Shown here in pieces: positions 26,522 to 33,378 of a stretch of 60,187 bases of DNA. The stretch is from a bacterium (GTDB lineage Bacteria; Desulfobacterota; JAPLJL01), in contig JAQTNV010000019.1 in NCBI GenBank assembly GCA_028713675.1, positions 1 to 60,187 of the forward strand, given 5' to 3'. The position numbers and the translations under genes are program-made. The notes beneath the pieces are model-generated. The model was not told the origin of the DNA. It did not search any database and worked only from the letters and a program-made list of their open reading frames with translations. Positions within the stretch are counted from its first letter, which is position 1. Each line of letters begins with the position of its first letter.

Positions 26522-29500
26522 ATGATCGAAAAAATAATCGCGTACTGTTCCCGCAATAAATTCCCCGTTCTGGCCCTCACGCTTTTCGGCGTGATCGCGG
26601 GCTGGTGGGCGATCAATCACATCTCCCTGGACGCCATCCCCGACCTGACCGACACCCAGGTCATCGTTTACACCAAGTGGGAGGGCCGGAGCCCCGACCT
26701 GGTCGAAGACCAGATCACCTACCCGATCGTCTCGGCCCTGGTTTCCACTCCCGGGGTTAAAACCGTCCGGGGGATCTCGGATCTGGGCTTCTCCTACATC
26801 TACGTGATTTTCGATGAGGGGACCGATATCTACTGGGCCCGTTCGCGGGTCCTCGAATACCTCCAGCAGATCGGGGGAAAGCTTCCCCCTGGGGTGAGCC
26901 CCGCCCTGGGCCCGGACGCCACCGGCCTGGGCTGGGTTTATGAATACGCCCTGGTGGACCGGACCGGGAGCTACGATCTCGGCTACCTCCGCACGCTCCA
27001 GGACTGGTACCTGCGCTTCGAGCTTTCCTCCGTGGAAGGGGTGGCCGAGGTGGCCTCGGTGGGCGGGTTTGTCAAGCAGTACCAGGTGAATCTCGACCCC
27101 AACAAGCTGGTGGCCTACAACCTCGCCATCCGCGACGTGATCATGAAGATCCAGGCCTCCAACCGGGATGTGGACGGCCGGGTTCTCGAGTTTTCCGGCC
27201 GGGAATACATGGTCCGGGGCCGGGGTTATCTCAAGTCGATTTCCGATCTGCAGCAGGTCGTGGTGGGGGTAAGCCCCAACAGCACCCCCGTCCTGCTCGG
27301 TGATGTTGCGTCCGTGGTGACCGGTTCCGACCTCCGCCGGGGGATCGTGGAGTTGAACGGAGAGGGCGAGGTGGTGGGGGGGATCGTGGTGATGCGGACG
27401 GGCGAGAACGCCCTGGCGGTCATCGACCGGGTCAAGGCCCGGATCGAGAGCGTTAAAAACTCCCTTCCGAAAGGAGTGGAGATCGTCACCACCTACGACC
27501 GCTCGGAGCTGGTGAAGAGGGCGATTTCCACTTTGAAGCAGAAACTGATCGAGGAGGGCGTCATCGTCAGCCTGGTCAGCATCCTCTTCCTCTACCATTT
27601 CCGCTCGGCCCTGGTGGCCATTCTCATGCTCCCGATCGCGATTCTCCTGGCCTTTATCCCGATGTTTTTCATGCGGGTCACCGCCAACATCATGTCGCTC
27701 GGCGGGATCGCGATCGCGATCGGGGCGATGGTGGACGCCGCCATCGTGATGATCGAAAACGCCCACAAGCAGCTGGAGCGCGCGGGGCCGGGAGCGGACC
27801 GGAAGGAGGTCATCATCCGGGCCAACCAGCAGGTGGGGCGGCCGCTCTTTTTCTCCCTCCTGGTGATCACGGTTTCTTTCCTTCCCGTTTTTGTCCTGGA
27901 GGCCCAGGAGGGCCGGCTCTTCCGCCCCCTGGCCTTTACCAAGGTTTTCGCCATGTTCTTCGCCGCGCTTCTCTCCGTGAGCCTGGTGCCGGCGATCATG
28001 GATTTCTTTGTCCGGGGAAAAATCACCCCGGAGGCGAAAAATCCGGTCACCCGCGGGCTGATCCGGCTCTACCATCCCCTGGTGGAGAAGGTCCTCGCGC
28101 ACCGGGGGGCCACGGTGGCCATCGCCGGGGCCATCCTGCTGGTGAGCGCGGTCTGCTGGTTCGTCTTTCCCCGGCATTCCGAGTTCATGCCCCCTTTGAA
28201 TGAAGGGACGATTCTTTATATGCCGGTGACCAGCCCCGGCATCTCCGTGACCGAGGCGGGCCGCCTGCTCCAGGTGCAGGACAAGATTCTTAAGGGTTTT
28301 CCCGAAGTCCAGTCGGTTTTCGGCAAGTCGGGAAGGGCGGAAACCGCCACCGACCCGGCCCCCTTCAGCATGATGGAAACCACCATCGTCCTGAAGCCCA
28401 AATCCGAGTGGCGGAAGGGGATGACGCCGGAAAAACTGATCGCGGAGATGACCCAGGCCCTGACCCTGCCCGGGGTCTCCAACGCCGGGGCCTTCACGAT
28501 GCCGATCAAGGCCCGGGTGGACATGCTCAGCACCGGGATCAGATCGCCCCTGGGGATCAAGCTCGCCGGGCCCGACCTCGGCATGCTGCAACACCTCGGG
28601 AAGTACATCAGCATGGCTCTCTCGGAGGTGAAGGGGACGAAGAGCGTTTTCGCCGAGAAGGCGGCCGAAGGATATTATGTGGATATCAATATCAATCGGG
28701 AGGCCATCGCTCGCTATGGGCTGACGATTGATGACGTGGAAGAAGTGATCCAGTCGGCCATCGGGGGGATGAACATCACCACCACGATCGAGGGCCGGGA
28801 GCGCTACCCCGTGAATGTCCGCCTGAACCGCGAATTCCGGGATGACATCGAAAGATTAAAGCGGGTCCAGGTTCCCGCGGGCGGAGGCCGGTTTATCCCC
28901 CTGGAACAGCTGGCCGAAATCAAGCAAACGACCGGGCCGGCCATGATCCGGGACGAGGACGGTTTTCCCACCTCGTATATATATGTTGACGCGGGCGGAC
29001 GCGATATCGCCGACTACGTGAAGGAAGCCAACGCCAAAATTGCCGAGCATATGCAGATGCCCACCGGTTACACGCTTACTTGGACCGGGCAGTTTGAAAA
29101 CCTGGAGAGGGTCAAGAAGCGATTGATCATGGTCATCCCCCTGGTGCTTTTGCTGGTGTTTCTCCTTTTGTATTTCAACAAGAAGTCGGTTCCCGAGGTT
29201 CTGATCGTGCTCCTGGCTGTGCCTTTCTCCCTGGTGGGTGCCATCTGGATTTTATACATCCTGGACTACAATCTGAGCGTGGCGGTCTGGGTGGGGATCA
29301 TCGCGCTCCTGGGCGTGGACGCTGAAACCGGGGTGGTGATGCTCATCTATCTGGATGAGTCCTACAATCGCCATAAGAGCGAGGGGCGTCTCTCCAGCCT
29401 GGCCGACCTGAGCCGAGCCGTCTCGGAGGGCGCGGTCCAGAGGATCAGGCCCAAGATCATGACCGTGGCCGCGATCGCCCTGGGCCTCCTGCCGATCATG

Positions 29501-29656
29501 TGGAGCCAGGGGACGGGGGCGGAGGTGATGAAACGGATCGCCGCCCCGATGATCGGCGGCATTTTGACGTCCGCCCTGATGGAGCTTCTCGTCTATCCGG
29601 CCATTTACAGTCTTTGGAAAGAAAAATCAATTTCCGGCACGGGGCATAGCGCATAG
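26522..29656 (+). CDS. cusA: CusA/CzcA family heavy-metal efflux RND pump
   Basis: 1044 residues, the normal size for HME-RND proteins with about 12 membrane helices and two large periplasmic loops. The N-terminus 'SLDAIPDLTDTQVIVYTKW' and the loop 'FDEGTDIYWARSRVLEYL' are family hallmarks. Transmembrane segment 4 has 'GGIAIAIGAMVDAAIVMIENAHK', the charged proton-relay region. The C-terminal half mirrors it ('GVDAETGVVMLIYLDE'). It is a proton-driven exporter of Cu/Ag (or Zn/Co/Cd) from the periplasm or inner membrane, partnered by the upstream CusB-like adaptor. The metal cannot be fixed from sequence alone. No clear Shine-Dalgarno precedes ATG 26522. Confidence 0.92.
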   Translation: MIEKIIAYCSRNKFPVLALTLFGVIAGWWAINHISLDAIPDLTDTQVIVYTKWEGRSPDLVEDQITYPIVSALVSTPGVKTVRGISDLGFSYIYVIFDEGTDIYWARSRVLEYLQQIGGKLPPGVSPALGPDATGLGWVYEYALVDRTGSYDLGYLRTLQDWYLRFELSSVEGVAEVASVGGFVKQYQVNLDPNKLVAYNLAIRDVIMKIQASNRDVDGRVLEFSGREYMVRGRGYLKSISDLQQVVVGVSPNSTPVLLGDVASVVTGSDLRRGIVELNGEGEVVGGIVVMRTGENALAVIDRVKARIESVKNSLPKGVEIVTTYDRSELVKRAISTLKQKLIEEGVIVSLVSILFLYHFRSALVAILMLPIAILLAFIPMFFMRVTANIMSLGGIAIAIGAMVDAAIVMIENAHKQLERAGPGADRKEVIIRANQQVGRPLFFSLLVITVSFLPVFVLEAQEGRLFRPLAFTKVFAMFFAALLSVSLVPAIMDFFVRGKITPEAKNPVTRGLIRLYHPLVEKVLAHRGATVAIAGAILLVSAVCWFVFPRHSEFMPPLNEGTILYMPVTSPGISVTEAGRLLQVQDKILKGFPEVQSVFGKSGRAETATDPAPFSMMETTIVLKPKSEWRKGMTPEKLIAEMTQALTLPGVSNAGAFTMPIKARVDMLSTGIRSPLGIKLAGPDLGMLQHLGKYISMALSEVKGTKSVFAEKAAEGYYVDININREAIARYGLTIDDVEEVIQSAIGGMNITTTIEGRERYPVNVRLNREFRDDIERLKRVQVPAGGGRFIPLEQLAEIKQTTGPAMIRDEDGFPTSYIYVDAGGRDIADYVKEANAKIAEHMQMPTGYTLTWTGQFENLERVKKRLIMVIPLVLLLVFLLLYFNKKSVPEVLIVLLAVPFSLVGAIWILYILDYNLSVAVWVGIIALLGVDAETGVVMLIYLDESYNRHKSEGRLSSLADLSRAVSEGAVQRIRPKIMTVAAIALGLLPIMWSQGTGAEVMKRIAAPMIGGILTSALMELLVYPAIYSLWKEKSISGTGHSA

Positions 29657-29717
29657 GGCAGAGGGTAGCCGCAACCTTTAGGTTGCGTCCCTTTTCTTAA
29701 TTGTCATTTCTCGCCTG

Positions 29718-29746
29718 TCCCACTTTTCTCGCTTTTGTCATATAAT
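29718..29746 (+). promoter_or_regulatory. Candidate promoter element shared with the hicA upstream region
   Basis: The segment from TCCCAC to TATAAT (29741-29746) matches 25 of 29 positions with 31585-31613. TATAAT lies 37 bp upstream of the start at 29783. No consensus TTGACA is present at the -35 distance; TCCCACTT occupies that place in both copies. Confidence 0.45.
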
Positions 29747-29782
29747 CTCGAAATAAAACATATGAAGAAAGGGGGCAGTAAG

Positions 29783-30583
29783 ATGACGGGGAAATTGAAC
29801 TGGTGGAAAGTGAGTTTGACGCTGCTGGTCGCGCTTGCGGTTTGTTCTTTTGGGGCGGATCGGGTCTCTGCGGCTGATTGGCCGGATATCCTCAAGCAAT
29901 TAAAGTCCACCCAGGAGAGCTTCCAGGGCGAGATCAAGGACATGACCTTGGCTCAGGAAATCAAGATGGACACACCCAATGGGGAGATGACCCAGGAGAT
30001 GAAGCTTTTCCGAAAAGGCGATAAATACAGGTGGGAAAACAAAATGCAGGGCGGCCAGATGTCCGGATCGATGGAAACCACCGTTATTTACGATGGCAAG
30101 GATACCTGGATGATCTCGCCCTTTACGGGCAAGAAAAAGATGAATGACAATGAGCAGAAACAGTATCAGGGCCAAAGGGATTGGTGGAACCAGTTCTCGG
30201 ACAAAACCGCCATTACCGGGAGCGAAACGGTTGGCGGCCGGGATTGTTACGTGGTGGCGGTTAATGATCCCCAAAAAAGTTCTTTTACCCGGATCTGGGT
30301 GGATAAAAAAAGCCTGAATTTCATCAAGGGAGAGATTAAAAATTCCAAGGGCGAGATCTCGGAGATGATCAACTCGGATTTCCGGAAGATCAAGGGAGAC
30401 AGGGAAATGCCTTACAAGATGGAGATGTTCACGAAAGGCAAACTGCTTTCCTCCGCGACCGTCAAGTCCGTGGAAATCAATAAAGGTCTGCCGGACGATC
30501 TGTTCTCCGCGGAAAAAATCCAGGCGAAAGGAATGGACTTTAAGTCGATCATGAAGGGATTGCCGATTCCGCAGGGAAAATAG
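29783..30583 (+). CDS. Periplasmic LolA/DUF4412-like protein
   Basis: 266 residues from ATG 29783. This start was chosen because GGGGGC precedes it and a signal peptide follows directly (KLNWWK, hydrophobic core, cut near VSAAD); an upstream ATG at 29762 is possible. The mature part has the LolA-type pattern 'DMTLAQEIKMDT...MTQEMKLFRKGDKYRWENK' then 'VIYDGKDTWMISPF', typical of outer-membrane lipoprotein-sorting-like and DUF4412 proteins that bind hydrophobic ligands in a half-barrel. It is a separate unit after the efflux genes with its own promoter-like element and strong terminator. A role in lipoprotein traffic is only inferred. Confidence 0.7.
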   Translation: MTGKLNWWKVSLTLLVALAVCSFGADRVSAADWPDILKQLKSTQESFQGEIKDMTLAQEIKMDTPNGEMTQEMKLFRKGDKYRWENKMQGGQMSGSMETTVIYDGKDTWMISPFTGKKKMNDNEQKQYQGQRDWWNQFSDKTAITGSETVGGRDCYVVAVNDPQKSSFTRIWVDKKSLNFIKGEIKNSKGEISEMINSDFRKIKGDREMPYKMEMFTKGKLLSSATVKSVEINKGLPDDLFSAEKIQAKGMDFKSIMKGLPIPQGK

Positions 30584-30696
30584 GGCATAGGGAATTAAGA
30601 GTTTCGGGTTTCGAGTTTCAAGTTTCGAGTTCTAAATACCGACACCCTGGCCGACACGAGCTGTCGGCTCGGGCAGGCTGACACGGAATATGTTAG

Positions 30697-30723
30697 GGGC
30701 GGCCGAAAGGCCGCCCTTTTTTT
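30697..30723 (+). terminator. Intrinsic terminator after the LolA-like gene
   Basis: Perfect 8-bp stem GGGCGGCC / GGCCGCCC capped by a GAAA tetraloop and followed by seven or more T residues, 114 bp after the gene. Confidence 0.85.
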
Positions 30724-30862
30724 CATTCCTTTGTTTTTTGTCATTCCGGCTCCCTTTTCGTCATTCCGGACCTGATCCGGAATCCAGAAAATGAAAAAAT
30801 AATTCCCTCCCCCTAGAGGGGGGAGGGAAAGGGAGAGGGTGATTATCCTGGTTTTGTGGGGT

Positions 30863-30900
30863 GTCATTGCGAGGCCCGGCGTTCCGGGCCGTGGCAATCT
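30863..30900. repeat. Palindromic repeat, left flank of the Phd-RelE module
   Basis: gtcattgcgaggcccg, a short centre, then cgggccgtggcaatct. A near-copy in the same orientation lies at 31518-31557, on the other side of the toxin gene. Confidence 0.65.
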
Positions 30901-30943
30901 TACTTCTATTCGTATTGTCTTATTATCGAAAATACAATAAAAT

Positions 30944-30963
30944 GTAGCTACGATTGTAGCTAC
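30944..30963 (+). promoter_or_regulatory. Twin palindrome, candidate Phd/YefM operator
   Basis: GTAGCTAC occurs at 30944-30951 and again at 30956-30963. Each copy is a perfect palindrome and their centres are 12 bp apart. The known YefM operator also has two short palindromes 12 bp apart. The site ends 15 bp before the antitoxin start. Confidence 0.6.
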
Positions 30964-30978
30964 CAAAAGGAGAAAGAA

Positions 30979-31242
30979 ATGAAATTCGCCAATGTCCGGG
31001 AACTCAAGAACAAAACCTCCGAGATCCTGCGGAAAGCCGAAGCGGAGGACGTGGTAATCACCTCCAACGGCAAGCCGCGGGCAATCCTCAGTGCCGTGAC
31101 CGAAGAGGATTTCGAAGATTATCTTCTGGAAAAAAGTCCGGTTTTTTTAAGGGCTTTGGAAGAGGCCAGGGAGGAGTACCTCGTCAAAGGAGGAATGACT
31201 CCTGCAGAATATTTAAAATCCAGGAAAAAGCGCGGTGGATAA
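30979..31242 (+). CDS. Phd/YefM family antitoxin
   Basis: 87 residues from ATG 30979, chosen for the AAAGGAG Shine-Dalgarno (30966-30972) and because 'MKFANVRELKNKTSEILRKA' is the usual family start. The conserved 'EDVVITSNGKPRAILSAV' follows (residues ~23-40), forming the DNA-binding fold; the acidic C-terminal part should wrap the toxin. The stop overlaps the toxin start by 8 bp. It neutralises the RelE-like toxin and probably represses the operon through the adjacent twin palindrome. Confidence 0.88.
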   Translation: MKFANVRELKNKTSEILRKAEAEDVVITSNGKPRAILSAVTEEDFEDYLLEKSPVFLRALEEAREEYLVKGGMTPAEYLKSRKKRGG

Positions 31243-31513
31243 ATTCCAGATTAGAATCTCGCCTGCCGCCGCCCGGGATTTAGACCAGCTTGACGATAAG
31301 CTGGTCCAAAAGATCCTGGAAGAAATTGATATTTTGAAGGAAAATCCCTTCCCGAAGGGCAAGCTGATCAGGAAAATTAAAGGAAAAAGTTCGAACTTCT
31401 ACCGCCTCAGGGTTGGTAATTATCGGGTCTTTTATTTTCTGGATGGCCAAGCGGCAGTAATCCTTAAAGTTATCGACAAGAAAAACGCCGACCGCTTTAT
31501 TAAAAATCTTTAA
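31235..31513 (+). CDS. RelE/ParE superfamily toxin
   Basis: 92 residues starting with GTG 31235 and overlapping the antitoxin by 8 bp, as is usual for coupled modules. Pattern: 'FQIRISPAAARDLDQLDDKL' (N-terminal strand and helix), 'FPKGKLIRKIKGKSSNFYRLRVGNYRVFYFLDG' (core with the Arg-x-Gly-x-Tyr-Arg-Val motif), then a C-terminal strand 'VILKVIDKKNADRFIKNL'. RelE-type toxins cut mRNA on the ribosome, while ParE-type poison gyrase; the RVGNYRVFY core fits RelE/YafQ-like proteins better, but activity is inferred. Confidence 0.88.
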   Translation: MDKFQIRISPAAARDLDQLDDKLVQKILEEIDILKENPFPKGKLIRKIKGKSSNFYRLRVGNYRVFYFLDGQAAVILKVIDKKNADRFIKNL

Positions 31514-31517
31514 CTTA

Positions 31518-31557
31518 TGTCATTGCGAGGCCCGATCCTTCGGGCCGCGGCAATCTA
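31518..31557. repeat. Palindromic repeat, right flank of the Phd-RelE module
   Basis: tgtcattgcgaggcccg, a centre atcctt, then cgggccgcggcaatct. It starts 4 bp after the toxin stop and matches the copy at 30863-30900 in orientation and length. Confidence 0.65.
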
Positions 31558-31584
31558 GCCTATTATTTCAGGTCATTAATCTTT

Positions 31585-31613
31585 TCCCACTTATTTCGTT
31601 TTTATCATATAAT
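31585..31613 (+). promoter_or_regulatory. Candidate hicAB promoter element
   Basis: TCCCACTTATTTCG... ending in TATAAT (31608-31613). It is 25/29 identical to the element before the LolA-like gene at 29718-29746. The leader to the hicA GTG is then about 110 nt. Confidence 0.45.
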
Positions 31614-31701
31614 AAAAAGGTACTATGATAGACACCAACCCAACTGGAAAGGATCTATTGGTATTACGCATTCATATTTTATTTAAAGAATTCTCTTGAT
31701 C

Positions 31702-31723
31702 ATTTACACTAATAGGTGTAAAT
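31702..31723 (+). promoter_or_regulatory. Palindrome before hicA, candidate HicB operator
   Basis: ATTTACAC and GTGTAAAT are perfect 8-bp inverted arms around 6 bp. The site overlaps the probable ribosome-binding site of hicA (GTG at 31729), so binding could block both transcription and translation. HicB proteins with an HTH domain are known to autoregulate through such palindromes. Confidence 0.55.
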
Positions 31724-31728
31724 TTAAA

Positions 31729-31905
31729 GTGAAACGGAAGGATTTGGAAAAGAGGTTAAGGAACCTGGGGTGGCGGATATCCCGGCACGGGAAAAGACAC
31801 GACATCTGGACCGACGGTGAACGGGAAACGGCGATTCCCCGCCATGTTGAGATCAATGAATACACGGCCGAAGCCATTCTAAAAGAAGCCGAAGGAGATG
31901 AATGA
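31729..31905 (+). CDS. hicA: HicA family mRNA interferase toxin
   Basis: 58 residues if started at GTG 31729 (MKRKDLEKRLRNLGW), the normal HicA length; the open frame extends upstream to 31696 but the family alignment favours the shorter form. The dsRBD-like fold is marked by 'RISRHGKRHDIWTDG' with the catalytic His around residue 24, and by 'IPRHVEINEYTAEAILKEA'. It cleaves mRNA in the cytoplasm. The stop codon overlaps the hicB start (ATGA), showing a coupled toxin-first operon, the usual order for hicAB. Confidence 0.88.
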   Translation: MKRKDLEKRLRNLGWRISRHGKRHDIWTDGERETAIPRHVEINEYTAEAILKEAEGDE

Positions 31906-32330
31906 TGCGTTTATCGGGGCGGGTGTTTAAATCGGGGCGTTTTTGGGCCATTGAGGTACCGATTCTAAACGTAGTTACCCAGGGAAGGACAAAAAAAGAA
32001 GCTTTCCTGATGATCGCCGACGCCATTGAATCACTGGCGGACAGAAAAGATTTTCGGGTAAAGGTATTTCCGGGTCGAGGGCAGGGCTTCGAAATCAGCG
32101 CGAATGACCAATCATTTCTAATGTCTTTTTTGCTAAAGCGTTTACGATTGAAGAAAGGGCTTTCTCTTCTCCAGGTAGCGGAAAAGTTAGGGATCAAATC
32201 GCCGAATGCCTATGCCCGATACGAACAGGGCGTTTCAGTGCCGACCGTGGAGAAGTTAACCCAACTACTCTCCGCAGTGTCTCCGGGAGCGGATTTTGTT
32301 TTAAGGGAAAGCCGGGAGCCATTTGATTAA
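31902..32330 (+). CDS. hicB: HicB family antitoxin with Xre-type HTH
   Basis: 142 residues. The N-terminal half is the degenerate RNase-H-like HicB fold ('RLSGRVFKSGRFWAIEVPILNVVTQGRTKKEAFLMIADAIESL'); the C-terminal half is an Xre HTH ('GLSLLQVAEKLGIKSPNAYARYEQG'). HTH-bearing HicB proteins bind HicA and repress their own promoter; the 22-bp palindrome at 31702-31723 is the obvious candidate site. It overlaps hicA by 4 bp. Confidence 0.88.
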   Translation: MMRLSGRVFKSGRFWAIEVPILNVVTQGRTKKEAFLMIADAIESLADRKDFRVKVFPGRGQGFEISANDQSFLMSFLLKRLRLKKGLSLLQVAEKLGIKSPNAYARYEQGVSVPTVEKLTQLLSAVSPGADFVLRESREPFD

Positions 32331-32354
32331 AATGGGGAAGACTATCAGATCAAC

Positions 32355-32412
32355 AAAGCAACAAGTAAACAGCGTCCCGTAGAGCGTAAAGCAACAAGTA
32401 AACAGCGTCCCG
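32355..32412. repeat. 25-bp direct repeat pair
   Basis: The 25-bp unit at 32355-32379 (beginning aaagcaacaagtaaacag and ending gtcccg) is repeated exactly at 32388-32412, with 8 bp between. It lies just downstream of hicB. Two copies do not make a CRISPR array. Confidence 0.75.
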
Positions 32413-32490
32413 CAAATTATATTAAATTAATCACCACCAGGGGGATGTAGCTCCGTAATTCCAAGATATATAAAAAGATAAAATTGAAAA

Positions 32491-32534
32491 TAAATCCCGA
32501 CGGATGACAGTCGCTTCGAATCCGTCGGGATTTA
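32491..32534 (-). terminator. Perfect 14-bp inverted repeat, probable terminator of the DUF2769 gene
   Basis: taaatcccgacgga (32491-32504) pairs with tccgtcgggattta (32521-32534) around a 16-nt loop. On the minus strand it is followed by a T-rich stretch (tttattttcaatttta), 37 bp after the stop of the DUF2769 gene. Confidence 0.5.
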
Positions 32535-32570
32535 ATAGAAAACAACTTTTTGAAACGGGAGGACCGGAAT

Positions 32571-32975
32571 TTAGGTCTTTTTCATGGATTTGGCATCGCC
32601 CTTGGTACAATAATATCCCCATTTCAGCTTCAATTTCTTCTCCACCGGGCATTGACCGCAAATACAGCCTTTTTCCTCTTTGATGCATTTGCTCTTGCCC
32701 ATGAGGCAGAAACCGCCTTTTTCGTCGCAGGCGACCCAGCTGGGGCATTTACCGCAGACGCAATTATTCATGACGTATTCCATCGTTTCTGCTTCGGTCA
32801 TCTTCTTTCCTGCGGGTTTTTTCCCTTTCGACTTTTTCTCAGCGGGCTTGGGCTCAACCGCCTTCTCCTGCGCGTAGCCCCGGCCGCTCGAAATTGAAAG
32901 GGCGGCTAACAATCCCAGCGCGCCGGCCCCGATGGTTTGCAGAAAACCTCGGCGTGATTGGTCCTTTTCCAGCAT
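32571..32975 (-). CDS. Tat-exported DUF2769 cysteine-rich protein
   Basis: 134 residues from ATG 32975, chosen for the AAAGGAGG Shine-Dalgarno and because a twin-arginine signal (SRRGFLQ, hydrophobic core, cut near GYAQ) follows directly. A Lys/Pro-rich linker (residues ~40-60) leads to the DUF2769 domain with 'NCVCGKCPSW', 'CDEKGGFCLMGKSKC' and 'CICGQCP': eight or more conserved Cys, likely to hold an Fe-S cluster or zinc. Tat export implies that a cofactor is inserted in the cytoplasm before secretion. Function is unknown. Confidence 0.82.
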   Translation of the reverse strand: MLEKDQSRRGFLQTIGAGALGLLAALSISSGRGYAQEKAVEPKPAEKKSKGKKPAGKKMTEAETMEYVMNNCVCGKCPSWVACDEKGGFCLMGKSKCIKEEKGCICGQCPVEKKLKLKWGYYCTKGDAKSMKKT

Positions 32976-33378
32976 ATTGCCTCCTTTTTTAGAAATTTTG
33001 ATTTGCCGGCAAACCCGAAGGTATACGGGTTCCGGGGTTTCCAATATGAAAATGCAAAAAGGATGCCAGGCCAAATAATTAGCCAGAAGGGCAAAAATTC
33101 AACATTTATATATTAAATATAAGGAAAAACACGAAAACGAAGAAAATCATTCCTATCAAACAGGAAAAAATTACTGTAGGACGGAATTCCGGAGGAACTT
33201 CGAGCAAACTTCGAGATTCAAGTCTTTACTTTGACATTTCCGCCGCGGTTTTAGAGCCGGCCGTGACTGATTTTATTTCTATTTATTTCGCAGGCTTTCC
33301 TCGGCCACAATGCCTCGGGATATAATCGAAAAGCCTTGCCCTACGCCCTATGCCCTCTGCCCTCTGCCCTATGCTTTA
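32976..33378. other. 403-bp spacer without a gene
   Basis: It holds a hairpin 'aacccgaaggtatacgggtt' (33017-33036), AT-rich DNA, a dispersed motif cctcggccacaatgcctcggg (from 33299), also found at 57995, and GCCCTCT/GCCCTATG heptamers (33335-33374). No coding region is seen. Confidence 0.55.

Larger units (their letters stand above)
30584..30978. other. 395-bp spacer: repeats, terminator and antitoxin operator
   Basis: It contains TTTCGAG heptamers (30599-30635), the terminator at 30697, Pro-rich 'ccctccccctagaggggggaggg' hairpin DNA (30805-30828), a palindromic repeat (30863-30900) and the operator-like twin palindromes just before the antitoxin. No further gene is seen. Confidence 0.55.

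Noticed and set aside
32440-32535. tRNA-like fragments: GGGGGATGTAGCTC at 32440-32453 and CTTCGAATCC at 32514-32523
   Set aside because: The two pieces resemble tRNA 5' and T-loop sequences, but the acceptor ends do not pair, there is no anticodon arm, and the T-loop-like part belongs to a perfect 14-bp hairpin.
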